DNA of 51,939 bases from Dehalococcoidia bacterium (GCA_030648205.1 JAUSIH010000099.1:1-51939), one strand, 5' to 3'. Positions 18,879 through 28,050 are shown, counted from the first letter of the stretch. The notes: generated by a model from the letters alone, not told the origin. Made by a program: numbers and translations.

Positions 18879-18898
18879 CGCCCGCCGGCTGGCGGGCG
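18879..18898 (+). other. GC-rich hairpin between hom and thrC
   Basis: CGCCCGCC pairs perfectly with GGCGGGCG across a GGCT loop. No T-run follows. It may weaken read-through or stabilise the hom message. Confidence 0.45.
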
Positions 18899-18916
18899 CC
18901 TCGCCCTGATGGGACA

Positions 18917-20017
18917 ATGCGTTGTATGGGTACCGGCGTTCTGACGCGCTATAAGGACTACCTGCCCGTAACGCCCCAGACACCCCTCATCTCTCTGGGT
19001 GAGGGGGACACTCCTCTGGTGCGCTCCCAGACCATTGAGAAAGAACTGGGCTGCGAGCTTTACTTCAAGCTGGAGGGATGCAATCCCACCGGCTCTTTCA
19101 AGGACCGGGGCATGGTGGTGGCGGTGGCCAAGGCGGTGGAGGCAGGCACCACGGTCATCATGTGCGCGTCCACGGGCAACACCAGCGCCTCCGCGGCGGC
19201 CTACGGCGCGCGCATGGGGCTGCGCACCGTCGTCGTCGTGCCGCGCGGCAACATCGCCCTGGGCAAGCTGGCCCAGGCGCTCATCTACGGCGCGAAACTG
19301 GTGCCCATCAACGGCACCTTCGACGACGCCCTGGGCATCGTGCGGACTTTGGCCCAGAAGTACCCCGTCACACTCGTCAACTCGGTCAATCCCTTCCGCA
19401 TCGAGGGGCAGAAGACCGCGGCGTTCGAGGTGGTGGACATCCTGGGCGACGCCCCGCACTACCTGTTCATCCCGGTGGGCAACGCGGGCAACATCACCGC
19501 CTACTGGAAAGGCTTCCGGGAGTACCGCAAGGCGGGCAAGAGCTCCCGGCTGCCCGGCATGATGGGCTTCGAGGCGGAGGGCGCGGCCCCCATCGTGCGC
19601 GGCGAGCCGATCAAGAGCCCCAAGACCGTGGCCTCGGCCATCCGCATCGGCAATCCAGCGAGCTGGCACGGCGCTCTGGCGGCGCGGGACGAGTCCGGCG
19701 GGCGCATTGACAGCGTATCAGATGATGAGATTATCACCGCGTACAAGCTGCTGGCCCGAAGCGAGGGTGTGTTCGGCGAACCGGCCTCGGCGGCGTCCGT
19801 GGCGGGCCTGCTGAAACTTTCGCGCGAGGGCCTGAATCTAAAGAACAAGCGGGTCGTGTGCGTCATCACCGGCAGCGGCCTGAAGGACCCGGACACGGCC
19901 ACCGGCGCCGCGGAGCCGCCGCCAGCGGATGGTGTGGCCGCTGACCTGGACTCGGTGGAGCGCTTCCTGGGCTGGGTGGAAGGACAGCTTCCTGTGGGCG
20001 GGGCCAAACATACGTAG
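18917..20017 (+). CDS. thrC: Threonine synthase
   Basis: PLP enzyme that turns O-phosphohomoserine into threonine, the step after homoserine kinase. PLP-lysine is Lys62 in [10 protein letters not shown] (numbered from 18917). The [10 protein letters not shown] loop and the phosphate-binding PVGNAGN are intact, as in the short class II-like bacterial enzymes. An ATG at 18926 is an equally possible start; neither has a strong ribosome site. After the fold ends at about residue 325, a Pro/Ala-rich linker and a short helix add about 40 residues. thrB is not in the window. Confidence 0.97.
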   Translation: MRCMGTGVLTRYKDYLPVTPQTPLISLGEGDTPLVRSQTIEKELGCELYFKLEGCNPTGSFKDRGMVVAVAKAVEAGTTVIMCASTGNTSASAAAYGARMGLRTVVVVPRGNIALGKLAQALIYGAKLVPINGTFDDALGIVRTLAQKYPVTLVNSVNPFRIEGQKTAAFEVVDILGDAPHYLFIPVGNAGNITAYWKGFREYRKAGKSSRLPGMMGFEAEGAAPIVRGEPIKSPKTVASAIRIGNPASWHGALAARDESGGRIDSVSDDEIITAYKLLARSEGVFGEPASAASVAGLLKLSREGLNLKNKRVVCVITGSGLKDPDTATGAAEPPPADGVAADLDSVERFLGWVEGQLPVGGAKHT

Positions 20018-20029
20018 AAAGGCCGACAG

Positions 20030-20593
20030 TTGGCTGACCTCAAGAACATCGAACAGGCCGTGGGCCGGATTATAAAGGCCATCGGCGAAGACCCGCGCCG
20101 GGAGGGCCTGCGCGACACGCCGCGCCGCATCGCCGAGATGTACGCCGAGATATTCTCCGGCGTCGGCGTGGACCCCAGCGGCGAGCTGGAGGTTGGATTC
20201 GACGAGGGCCATCATGAGATGGTCATCATCAAGGACATCCCGTTTTACTCGCTCTGCGAGCACCACTTCCTGCCCTTCTACGGCGTGGCGCATATCGGCT
20301 ACATCCCCAGCGGCCGCGTGGTGGGCATCAGCAAGGTGGCGCGCGTGCTGGAGGTCCTGGCCCGGCGCCCTCAGCTCCAGGAACGCCTGACCACCCAGGT
20401 GGCGGAAACCCTCCTTAAAGCTCTCAAGCCCGACGGTGTCGCGGTGGTCATCCATGCGGAGCACCTCTGCATGACCATGCGCGGCATCAAGAAGCCGGGG
20501 AGCAGCATCGTGACGTCAGCCACGCGCGGCGCGTTCCGCCGCCGAGCGGTCACGCGGGCCGAATTCCTCTCCCTTCTTCAGGGCAGGCTCTAG
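20030..20593 (+). CDS. folE: GTP cyclohydrolase I, copy 1
   Basis: Converts GTP to dihydroneopterin triphosphate, the first step to folate. The 187-residue protein has the conserved opening EGLRDTPRRIAEMY, zinc ligands Cys76 and His79 in SLCEHHFLP and Cys147 in EHLCMTMRG, and the C-terminal SSIVTSATRGAF. TTG start with AGAAAGG upstream and only 12 nt after thrC, so it belongs to the same plus-strand transcript. A second, more divergent copy lies at 45605-46255. This copy is closest to standard folate enzymes. Confidence 0.96.
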   Translation: MADLKNIEQAVGRIIKAIGEDPRREGLRDTPRRIAEMYAEIFSGVGVDPSGELEVGFDEGHHEMVIIKDIPFYSLCEHHFLPFYGVAHIGYIPSGRVVGISKVARVLEVLARRPQLQERLTTQVAETLLKALKPDGVAVVIHAEHLCMTMRGIKKPGSSIVTSATRGAFRRRAVTRAEFLSLLQGRL

Positions 20594-20607
20594 GGCGCGT
20601 CGCGGCA

Positions 20608-21582
20608 ATGGAGTACGTCGTCCAGCAAGCCGAACTTGATACTATTCAGGAGCATTGGCACCAGCTTCTGGCCAGGTCCCCCGCTGATTGCGTCTTCTGC
20701 ACCCCGGAATGGCTGCGCGTCTGCCGCGATGAGCTGAACCGGGGCGACGCGCTGCACCTCCTCGCGGTCCGCTGCGATAGCGAGCTGGTGGCGGTCGCGC
20801 CGCTGGCCCTGCGCGGCGACACGCTCATCTTCTGGGGCGACCCCAACGTCTGCGACTACTCGGACGTAGTCGTCGCACGGGGGCATGAAGCGCCTGCTTA
20901 CAACGCCCTGGCCGCGCACGTGGACGCGCTGCCCTGGCGCGCCATGCGCCTGCACGGCCTGCGCGCCGACTCCCCCGCGCTGGAGGGACTGACGTCGGCC
21001 TTCACGGCGCGCGGCTGGCCGGTCGAGCGCGTCCCGGAGGACGTGGCCCCGCGCATGGATATTCCGTCCGACTGGGAGGCCTACGTGGAGTCCCTGTCCA
21101 AGAAGGACCGCCACGAGCTTCGTCGCAAGCTACGCAGGCTGACCTCCGCGGGTCAGGTGTCTCTCTCCGCCAACGGCGGCGACCTGGAGCGGGACATACA
21201 GGACCTGTTTCAAATGATGGAGGTAAGCCGGACGGACAAGGCCGACTTCCTGACACCGGAGCGGCGGCGCTTCTTCCAGGTCATGGCGGCGGCCATGCGG
21301 GGCGCGGGCTTTTTGCGGCTGTTTTTCATGACCCTGGATGGGCAGCGCGTATCCACGGCCCTTTGCTTTGATTACGGCGATTGCTATAAGTTGTACAATA
21401 GCGGCTACGACCCTGCTCAGGCCCACCTCAGCGTGGGCCTGTTGGTTAAGGCGCTGTGCGTGAAGGACGCCATCGAGAAGGGCCGGAAGCGGTTCGACTT
21501 CCTGCGCGGCGCCGAGCCGTACAAGTACGACCTGGGCGGCAGGGACAACCCAATCTACACTCTGGCCGTAAGCCGAGGCTAG
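20608..21582 (+). CDS. GNAT/BioF2-like (CelD-type) acyltransferase
   Basis: A 324-residue protein of the FemAB/CelD-like GNAT group. It has two related halves: an N-terminal DCVFCTPEWLRVC and VAVAPLALRGDTLIFW strand pair, and a C-terminal acetyltransferase half with RLFFMTLDGQRVSTALCFDYGDCYKLYNSG, LVKALCVKDAIEKG and DFLRGAEPYKYDLG. The last two are the acyl-CoA/acceptor signature of this group. Such proteins acylate sugars or amino sugars and often sit in polysaccharide clusters. It starts 14 nt after folE and ends 2 nt before the glycosyltransferase, so it is part of a sugar-modifying run. The acceptor is unknown. Confidence 0.85.
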   Translation: MEYVVQQAELDTIQEHWHQLLARSPADCVFCTPEWLRVCRDELNRGDALHLLAVRCDSELVAVAPLALRGDTLIFWGDPNVCDYSDVVVARGHEAPAYNALAAHVDALPWRAMRLHGLRADSPALEGLTSAFTARGWPVERVPEDVAPRMDIPSDWEAYVESLSKKDRHELRRKLRRLTSAGQVSLSANGGDLERDIQDLFQMMEVSRTDKADFLTPERRRFFQVMAAAMRGAGFLRLFFMTLDGQRVSTALCFDYGDCYKLYNSGYDPAQAHLSVGLLVKALCVKDAIEKGRKRFDFLRGAEPYKYDLGGRDNPIYTLAVSRG

Positions 21583-21584
21583 CG

Positions 21585-22850
21585 ATGGGGGAGGATATGC
21601 GCATCGCGGCTATCAGCGTACACGGGTGCCCCTACGCCCGTCTGGGCGAAAAGGACACGGGCGGGATGAACGTGTACGTCCTGCATCTCGCCCGTGAGCT
21701 TGGCAAGCGCGGAATCGCCGTGGACGTGTACACCCGCGTCCACGACCTGCGCGACCCCGTCATCTTCGAGCTGGGCCCGAACGCGCGCGTCATCCACCTG
21801 CGCGCGGGCGCCTACGGCGAGCCGAAGGAGAACCTCTACCGCCACCTGCCGGAGTTCGTGGCGAACCTGTGCGGCTACTGGCGGGAGAACGGCCTTTCCT
21901 ACGACGTGCTGCATACCCACTACTGGCTCTCCGGCTGGGTGGGCCTGCTCCTGCGCGGCCATCACCCCATGCCGTGGGTCGCCAACTTTCACACCCTCGG
22001 CGCCATCAAGCGGCTGGTCCGCCCGGGCGAGCGCGAGCCGGAGCGGCGCATTCAGACCGAGCAGCGCGTCCTTCTGCGGGCGGACGCCTCCATCGCCCTC
22101 AACCCGCACGAGCGCGATGAGATGGTCCGGCTCTACGGTGCGGACTCTCAGCGTATCAGCGTCATTCCCGCCGGAGTGGACGCTGACCTCTTTCAGCCCG
22201 TGGACAGGGCTGAGGCCCGGCGACGCCTGGGCCTGACGCCGAACGGGCCAGTGGTGCTCTACGTGGGTCGCCTGGAGAAGCTGAAGGGCATTGACGTCCT
22301 TTTGCAGGCCGCGGCGCTGCTTCAGGACGTGCCGGGCCTGCGGCTGCTCGTAGTGGGCGGCAACCCATCGGAGGACCGCGAGCGCGCGCGGCTCGAGGCG
22401 GAGGCGCGCCGACTGGGCATTGCGCGCATGGTGCGCTTCGAGGGGTCGGTCAAGCAGGAGGCGCTGCCCGCCTACTACAGCGCCGCCGACGTGTGCGTCG
22501 TGCCGTCCTACTACGAGAGCTTCGGGCTGGTGGCCGTGGAGTCCCAGGCCTGCGGCACGCCCGTGGTGGCGGCGCGCGCGGGCGGACTAGCCTACACTGT
22601 CCAGGATGGCGTCACCGGCTACCTTATTCCCGACCGCCGCGCGGAGCTTTACGCCGACCGCATCCGCACGCTGCTGGCGGACGCGCCGCTCCGCGCGCGT
22701 ATGGGCGACGCCGCGCGGAAGGCCGTCGCGCCGCTGACGTGGGGAGCGATGGCGGAGCGCTTCGGCGACGTGTACCGCGACGTCATGGCCGGCGTTCCGC
22801 CGTCCGACAGCTCGCCCGCGGGGGCCGTCGTCTGCCGGGGGCATCGCTAG
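21585..22850 (+). CDS. Family 4 glycosyltransferase, MshA-like
   Basis: A 421-residue retaining glycosyltransferase of GT-B fold. The ATG at 21585 has GAGG 6 nt upstream; the ATG at 21597 is crowded by GGGGGAGG. The N-terminal domain carries DTGGMNVYVLHLARELGKRG, which closely matches MshA (the D-inositol-3-phosphate N-acetylglucosaminyltransferase of mycothiol synthesis) and sucrose-phosphate-synthase-like enzymes. The donor-binding C-terminal domain has VGRLEKLKG and the EX7E-type motif ESFGLVAVESQACGTPVV. With the PIG-L deacetylase downstream it repeats the MshA-MshB order. Whether it makes a thiol precursor or a surface glycan is open. Confidence 0.9.
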   Translation: MGEDMRIAAISVHGCPYARLGEKDTGGMNVYVLHLARELGKRGIAVDVYTRVHDLRDPVIFELGPNARVIHLRAGAYGEPKENLYRHLPEFVANLCGYWRENGLSYDVLHTHYWLSGWVGLLLRGHHPMPWVANFHTLGAIKRLVRPGEREPERRIQTEQRVLLRADASIALNPHERDEMVRLYGADSQRISVIPAGVDADLFQPVDRAEARRRLGLTPNGPVVLYVGRLEKLKGIDVLLQAAALLQDVPGLRLLVVGGNPSEDRERARLEAEARRLGIARMVRFEGSVKQEALPAYYSAADVCVVPSYYESFGLVAVESQACGTPVVAARAGGLAYTVQDGVTGYLIPDRRAELYADRIRTLLADAPLRARMGDAARKAVAPLTWGAMAERFGDVYRDVMAGVPPSDSSPAGAVVCRGHR

Positions 22851-22921
22851 CAATTCGCCGCTCTTGACACTGCTGACGCGGTGTCGCACAGTAGATACAA
22901 TTCGATAAATGGGGGAGAGGC

Positions 22922-23617
22922 ATGTCCAAGTTCGACACAAAGGCGCTGATGGTGTCTCCTCACCCGGACGACGCCGAGATTCAGGCGGGCGGCACAATCG
23001 CCCGGTGGGTCAAGGAAGGTCACCGTGTGGTCTATGTCCTGTGCACCAGCGGCGACAAGGGCACCGACGACCCGAAGATGACGCCCCGGCGGCTGGCGAA
23101 GATGCGCGAGAAAGAGCAGATGGATGCGGCCCGCATCCTGGGCGTCTCCGAGGTAGAATTTCTACGCTATCATGACGGCGAGCTGGAGGACACCCGCGAG
23201 TTTCTGGGCAATCTGGTGCACGCCATCCGCTTCTACCGGCCGGAGATCGTCATGGCGCCGGACCCCTATCGCACGAAGTTCTTTCAGCACCGCGACCACC
23301 GCATGGCGGGCATCGCGGCCCTGGACGCCGTCTATCCTTACTCGCGGGACCGGCTGCACTTTCCGGAACACGAGAAGGAGGGGCTGAAGCCGCACAAGGT
23401 GGCGGAGATATACTTCTACGGGCCGGACGAGCCGGAAACCTTTGTGGACATCACCGACACGATGAATTTGAAGATCAAGTCGGTCCTTGCCCACGTCTGC
23501 CAGATGGGGAACGGCCGGGACGTGAAGAAGTGGATGCAGCAGCGGGCCGCGGAGACGGGCAAGAAGGCCAAGGTCAAGTACGCGGAGGGTTTCCGTCGGC
23601 TGGTGGCGCGGCGCTAG
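22922..23617 (+). CDS. PIG-L/LmbE family N-acetylglucosaminyl deacetylase (MshB/BshB-like)
   Basis: Zinc-dependent deacetylase of the LmbE fold. SPHPDDAEIQAGG at the N-terminus gives the His and Asp-Asp metal ligands, and FQHRDHR near residue 125 gives the third histidine. CTSGDKGTDD and the KMREKEQMDAARILG helix are typical of this family, which includes MshB (mycothiol), BshB (bacillithiol) and glycan deacetylases. The 231-residue length fits. GGGGGAGAGG precedes the ATG. It follows the MshA-like transferase by 71 nt. A perfect hairpin with a T4 run after the stop ends the transcript. Confidence 0.9.
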   Translation: MSKFDTKALMVSPHPDDAEIQAGGTIARWVKEGHRVVYVLCTSGDKGTDDPKMTPRRLAKMREKEQMDAARILGVSEVEFLRYHDGELEDTREFLGNLVHAIRFYRPEIVMAPDPYRTKFFQHRDHRMAGIAALDAVYPYSRDRLHFPEHEKEGLKPHKVAEIYFYGPDEPETFVDITDTMNLKIKSVLAHVCQMGNGRDVKKWMQQRAAETGKKAKVKYAEGFRRLVARR

Positions 23618-23631
23618 CGCGTCGGCATGCA

Positions 23632-23700
23632 CTCGCTCATCCTTCGACAGGCTCAGGATGAGCGAGTTTTGCGCCGCTCGTGGTGAGCTTGTCGAACCAT
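23632..23700. repeat. Dispersed palindromic repeat, family A, copy 1 (also a terminator)
   Basis: CTCGCTCATCCT (23632-23643) and AGGATGAGCGAG (23655-23666) form a perfect 12-bp stem with loop TCGACAGGCTC, followed by TTTT. A further arm, GGTGAGCTTGTCGAACC, is complementary to the CCTTCGACAGGCTCAGG type of sequence. The same elements recur at 29095-29165. This type of CTTCGACAAGCTCAGG repeat is scattered in intergenic spaces of many environmental genomes. Confidence 0.75.
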
Positions 23701-23731
23701 GAACGGCGGCTCCTCGGCGTGTGTCCGTTTC

Positions 23732-23740
23732 TGCTAGACT
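23732..23740 (+). promoter_or_regulatory. Extended -10 promoter that would give a leaderless PHP-gene mRNA
   Basis: TGC TAGACT ends at 23740, placing the expected transcription start at about 23747, exactly the GTG start of the next gene. No ribosome site lies between. Confidence 0.4.
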
Positions 23741-23746
23741 TGACCT

Positions 23747-24523
23747 GTGACCGGTATGTTTGACATTCACACCCACATCCTGCCTGGCGTGGACGACGGG
23801 CCGCAAGCGATGGCGGACGCCGTGGAGATGGTGCGGCGGGCGGAGCAGGACGGCGCGCGCACGATGGTCGCGACGCCCCACGGCAAGGACGTGTCCGAGA
23901 ACTTCCCCAACGGGGCCATTCGCACGGTGCACGACGCCCTCCGCGCAGAGCTGGCGAAGGCGGGCGTCGGCGTGGACGTGCTGCTCGGCATGGAGAACGC
24001 CATGACGGCGGACCTGCACCGGAAGGTGGCGGCGGGCGTCCAGTTCCCTTACCCGGGCGGCAAATACATCCTGGTCGAGCTGCCGTACTTCGGTTATCCT
24101 ACTTACGCCGACGAAGTCCTGTTCCAGTTGCAGCTCGCCGGGCTGACGCCGGTGCTGGCGCACCCGGAGCGGACGGTGCTGTTCCAGCACCACCCGAACA
24201 AGCTGGCCGACATGGTGGAGCGGGGGATGCTGGTGCAGGTGACGGCGGGCGGGCTGCTCGGCCTGTTCGGACCGGAATGCAGGAAGGCTATCGGGGAGTT
24301 CCTGCGGATGGACATCGTCCACGTCATTGCGTCGGACACGCACACGCCGGACGGCGAGCGCGGGCCGGGGCTGCGCCATGCGATGGAGGCGGCGGAGCGG
24401 CTGGTGGGGTTGGCGCGCGCCGAGGCGCTGGTGACGACGGCGCCGGAGGCGATTGCGCGCGGCGAGCCGCTGCCGGAGCTGCCGCCGGTCAGCGGGCCGA
24501 AGCGGCGGTGGATTTTCGGGTAG
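23747..24523 (+). CDS. PHP-domain phosphatase, CpsB/YwqE type
   Basis: A 258-residue manganese-dependent phosphoesterase. FDIHTHILPGVDDG near the N-terminus provides the first metal ligands, MVATPHG and GMENAM the middle ones, AHPER the next, and IASDTHT the last; all PHP ligands appear present. The order and length match CpsB/YwqE protein-tyrosine phosphatases that control capsule synthesis. Two starts are possible: GTG 23747 and ATG 23756; neither has a ribosome site, and the -10 box points to leaderless translation. It follows the sugar-modifying genes, which supports a surface-glycan role for the group, but no tyrosine kinase or polymerase is nearby. Confidence 0.9.
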   Translation: MTGMFDIHTHILPGVDDGPQAMADAVEMVRRAEQDGARTMVATPHGKDVSENFPNGAIRTVHDALRAELAKAGVGVDVLLGMENAMTADLHRKVAAGVQFPYPGGKYILVELPYFGYPTYADEVLFQLQLAGLTPVLAHPERTVLFQHHPNKLADMVERGMLVQVTAGGLLGLFGPECRKAIGEFLRMDIVHVIASDTHTPDGERGPGLRHAMEAAERLVGLARAEALVTTAPEAIARGEPLPELPPVSGPKRRWIFG

Positions 24524-24586
24524 GAAAATCAGTTACACATTTTGTGTAGCAAACGGCAGAAATAATCCTTGGAACTAAGATTTGTC

Positions 24587-27556
24587 TCAGACTGAGTCTT
24601 TGTCTTTCGCAGGGAAGATGCTGATGATAGACTGCAGATTTTGAGATAGGTCAAGGTAAAGTCGAGGACATATTTTATCCTTTGCTTCCAGCATGTATGC
24701 CCATAGAAGTTCTCTGTAAAATAGATCATCCTTAGGAAACCGATGTCGCGCTGAAGAACATTCATTGACCATAGCCCGTGTAGAAACAAAGAGATGGCTC
24801 TGACACCTCCCGAGTATTCCAGATATTTCAAATGAGTTTTTCAGATCGTACTGCTCGGAGACCTGTTGCTTTTGATAGGATGAGGTGGCCTCGGCAGCAG
24901 GTGCCATCACAGAAGCTTGGTGTAACCACGCATTCGCAGTAGTTGCCAGCTCCCTGCATATGCTACGTATCTTACCGCCTCTTTTTAGCAATTCGTTTAC
25001 TTTATCACTTCCGAGGGTGTGCGCATCCCCTTCTTCCGCTTTTTCCGCCAGCTTGTACAAATCGTCCATCACCCATTGATTCAGTAACTTGGCAACTGTC
25101 AAAAGGGCATAGCCTGCAGATTGATAGGGGAGGGAATGCTTTCGGTCGGATTTATTGCCGTTGGCATAAGAGGTGAGCGCGTCCTCGAGTTCACCAAGGC
25201 CAAGATGTGCATCTCCTTCGAGACAATAACCCCCGATCGTAATCTTGTCAGAGCTCAAGGACGATTTGGCGTCTTTAAGAGCAGTGTCAAACTCGCCTAG
25301 GCAAATACCCAGGTCAGCCGCGCGCCTCAGAAGGTATGGATTGTCCTTTTCTATATGAAGGCCCTCTCTTGCACTGTCTAGCGCTACTTTCCACCGGCCA
25401 TTTTGCTCAAATTCGTCTCTAACAGTTTGAACTATAGACGGAATTACTGCGGCAGCCAGCCTTGCGCGTTCAAAGAACCCCTTTGCTGGGTCCTCTTTGT
25501 TTGTTTTGTCTCTTGGCGTGGCTCTTGCGGCCCCAACGCCATTGCGAAGAACCGAGAGCTTCTCATCGACGATCCACGCGTCCACTCGTCCTATCTTCTC
25601 AGCACCACGCTGTGTGAACGCAAGCTCCAACCTTCTTAGCCTGGTAGGGTACAAAGCACGAAGCAAGTCAAGCTCTTGCTTTGATAACCAGGCTGGAATC
25701 AGCATCAGCGTCGTCTTATCTGCAAGCTCTCCATATTTGATGTCTTCTGTTGAGATCTCCTTCCCCCCCAATGTTCTGAGGGTCTCTATCCATGGCTGCA
25801 GAAAAACTTGTGGCGTCAGAGCATGAAGTTGCTCTGTTAGCCACTGTGCCCCTTGCTGTCCATACTCACTCGCAGCCGGGGTTGCCCTCAGAATAACTAG
25901 CGCCAATCGAGCATCAAGGTTTTGCAACGCATCGTTCTGAGCTTGCTGTCCCAACTCTTGGACTTTCTTAACTACTTCATACCGGAGTTGATCTGTGCCA
26001 AGAAATTGCGGCCTCATTATTGGTCGAGCTGTCAATCGCACGGTGCGTGCCGTATCATGTCTTCGCTTTAGAAGCTCCCCGAGAATTGGTGCAAAAACTT
26101 CCAGAGCTTCCTTGGTTTCCTTGGAACGGTTCGTTTCTCCGGCTTCCCCCTGTCGCATGAACAAGTACATCACAGGAGAAGGGCGTGCCTGTGGGTCGGT
26201 GAAACTGATGTCTGAAATAGACCCGCCGCCCTCCACGGGGATAGGGACAGCAATAACAGACATAGCCCGTTTCATTCTTTGCCGTTCTGGTTCCTTGCTA
26301 AGTTCGGGCGGTGTGGAAAACACGAGTTTCGCCTCATCGTCATGTTCAGATACGAAGGAGTCAAATGGAGGCTCGGTTTTTGCTATGTAAAGATATAGAC
26401 CTGTTGCCGAAGCATATCCAGAGACTAGCTGCCCATAGGTTAACGTGCGCCCTATGTGCGAGCTACGCTGAGGGTTACCAATACTAGATGCAACGACCTC
26501 GAAATACACCTTGTCTGTATTCGGTGCCCTTTTGGCCTCATAGATATCACAAAAGACGGGTTGCCGCGAGTTAAACACTAGCTTACAAGCAAATCGAGCC
26601 ATAACCCAAATTAGAATGTCCTGCTTTAGCAGATCGTTTAGGCTGCCCGAGGCGCTCTGGCTGGATTGATCGCTTGAACGAAAAGCCGCGCTGACGTCAC
26701 GTCGTACCTCCCGCTTCAAATCGTCGCACCCCGCTGTAATAGCATGCAGCAGCAAACTTAACGTGTCGTCCGTTATCTCGACTTGTGAGGACTGTTCGGG
26801 GAGATTAGCATCGGGTGTACCTGGGGGACATGCAAGGACAACGGCGAAACGCTCGGTCGTTACATTGGAATCTACTACCCGCGCAAAGTATCTTGTGAAC
26901 TTACCCAGGACCTGCGGAACGTAGGGTACAAACAAAATCTCTGCTGTCTGACTCACAAGGCCTGTCTTAGAAGCTCCGGGGTCCCTCGTAAGTGATTTGA
27001 GGAAATCTGCGATAAGGGGTTCATCATCGAGCGAAAGTGTTTGTCCAGCAGCCATAGGATGCAAAACCACGATGGTCCCTGACACGAGATCCTTTAGCTT
27101 GAACAACTTGAACGCAACAGCTCCTAGCAATCTTGCCATCACGTGTCTCTCAAACCTTCGTAGCGCTGTGTCAGCCAGGAGGCCTATCACATCGTGTCCC
27201 GCATAGAATCCTTGCTGTTCGCGGTACTCCTTTACTTGCTCAGCCGCCCTACGTGGTGTGATTCTATGTCCAGTTTCTCGGCTTTCGTGGAGAAGCTTGA
27301 ACGCCAGGAGAAGATTCACCGCATCAGCGAGCTCATAAGCTCGAATATGGTGCTTTTCATGTGAGATTGGAGCGGCTAGTCCGGCCTTTTCCAAGCGATA
27401 TACTACCGCGCGAATGTTTCCGCTTTGCAGGCCTTGCTCATGGACTATCCGAATCACTTCATTTAGCCGGACCCTTCCGCTGTGGCGACTGCCGTCCGTG
27501 ATCAAGCTTTGGAGCGCGTCTCCCCACTTCTGTAGCGTCTTGATGTCTTTCAGCAT
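24587..27556 (-). CDS. 989-residue HTH / GAF-like / TPR protein of unknown role
   Basis: A large soluble protein in an A/T-richer island. The N-terminus (about 20-75) has a helix-turn-helix layout: RLNEVIRIVHEQGLQSGNIR then RAVVYRLEKAGL. It resembles MerR-like DNA-binding heads. A central region (about 310-500) looks like a GAF sensory domain: DILIWVMARFAC, the GRTLTYGQLVSGYA strand-helix, VIAVPIPVEGG and FAPILGELLKRR. The C-terminal third (about 740-985) has TPR-like helical pairs. There is no catalytic motif I can identify between 520 and 700. AAGGAGG lies just before the ATG. It is divergent to a small membrane protein gene. It could be a signal-responsive regulator or a defence sensor. 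No membrane segment or signal peptide is seen. Confidence 0.75.
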   Translation of the reverse strand: MLKDIKTLQKWGDALQSLITDGSRHSGRVRLNEVIRIVHEQGLQSGNIRAVVYRLEKAGLAAPISHEKHHIRAYELADAVNLLLAFKLLHESRETGHRITPRRAAEQVKEYREQQGFYAGHDVIGLLADTALRRFERHVMARLLGAVAFKLFKLKDLVSGTIVVLHPMAAGQTLSLDDEPLIADFLKSLTRDPGASKTGLVSQTAEILFVPYVPQVLGKFTRYFARVVDSNVTTERFAVVLACPPGTPDANLPEQSSQVEITDDTLSLLLHAITAGCDDLKREVRRDVSAAFRSSDQSSQSASGSLNDLLKQDILIWVMARFACKLVFNSRQPVFCDIYEAKRAPNTDKVYFEVVASSIGNPQRSSHIGRTLTYGQLVSGYASATGLYLYIAKTEPPFDSFVSEHDDEAKLVFSTPPELSKEPERQRMKRAMSVIAVPIPVEGGGSISDISFTDPQARPSPVMYLFMRQGEAGETNRSKETKEALEVFAPILGELLKRRHDTARTVRLTARPIMRPQFLGTDQLRYEVVKKVQELGQQAQNDALQNLDARLALVILRATPAASEYGQQGAQWLTEQLHALTPQVFLQPWIETLRTLGGKEISTEDIKYGELADKTTLMLIPAWLSKQELDLLRALYPTRLRRLELAFTQRGAEKIGRVDAWIVDEKLSVLRNGVGAARATPRDKTNKEDPAKGFFERARLAAAVIPSIVQTVRDEFEQNGRWKVALDSAREGLHIEKDNPYLLRRAADLGICLGEFDTALKDAKSSLSSDKITIGGYCLEGDAHLGLGELEDALTSYANGNKSDRKHSLPYQSAGYALLTVAKLLNQWVMDDLYKLAEKAEEGDAHTLGSDKVNELLKRGGKIRSICRELATTANAWLHQASVMAPAAEATSSYQKQQVSEQYDLKNSFEISGILGRCQSHLFVSTRAMVNECSSARHRFPKDDLFYRELLWAYMLEAKDKICPRLYLDLSQNLQSIISIFPAKDKDSV

Positions 27557-27669
27557 GTTGCCTCCTTGAAGAAGCTGGCCTACAACCCTCCAAAAGCCTG
27601 CCCGTTAGTCTGAGTCAAACGCAGAGTCTTGTTTTTGTTACGATTGTACAAAACTGGGCACGTTTTCTA

Positions 27670-27698
27670 TTGACTTTGCTGAAGTCATATGGTACAGT
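27670..27698 (+). promoter_or_regulatory. Promoter of the small membrane protein gene
   Basis: TTGACT (27670-27675), exactly 17 nt, then TACAGT (27693-27698). The spacer 27557-27762 separates two divergent genes and otherwise shows no gene. Confidence 0.55.
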
Positions 27699-27762
27699 AC
27701 ACATGCGCCCGTGTCAATAGACCGATGTCCGCCTGCTAGTCGCTCTAACCAGGAGGGCTACC

Positions 27763-28050
27763 ATGAGTGCTAATAAGCAGGTCAGGCCCGCTGGAACCGG
27801 CAAGAAGGCACCCAACAACAGCTCCCATCGCAAGCATCTCCTGCTCCCTAGTCATCCTCTTCCCCCTTACCTGCAGGCGATTGTCGTCGCGGCCTCAACT
27901 GTTGCGTTAGCCGTAATCATCCAGACGGCAATTAAGTGGAACGTTCGCTTGGATAGCCTTCCTACAAGCGGAAATTTTGCTTTATCGGGGGCGATTAATC
28001 TCACAGTAGTGTTTCAACGAACCTCGGCGCTAGTTCCCTGTCTTCCCTAA
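27763..28050 (+). CDS. Small single-span membrane protein, unknown
   Basis: A 95-residue protein with a strong ribosome site (AGGAGGG, 6-7 nt before the ATG) and a good promoter. The first 35 residues are basic and Ser/Pro-rich; one hydrophobic helix spans about 36-57 (YLQAIVVAASTVALAVIIQT). The last 35 residues are mildly hydrophobic. It shares the A/T-richer character of the divergent 989-aa gene, so the two may be a functional pair. No family recognised. The coding signal is modest, so it could also be a chance frame. Confidence 0.5.
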   Translation: MSANKQVRPAGTGKKAPNNSSHRKHLLLPSHPLPPYLQAIVVAASTVALAVIIQTAIKWNVRLDSLPTSGNFALSGAINLTVVFQRTSALVPCLP

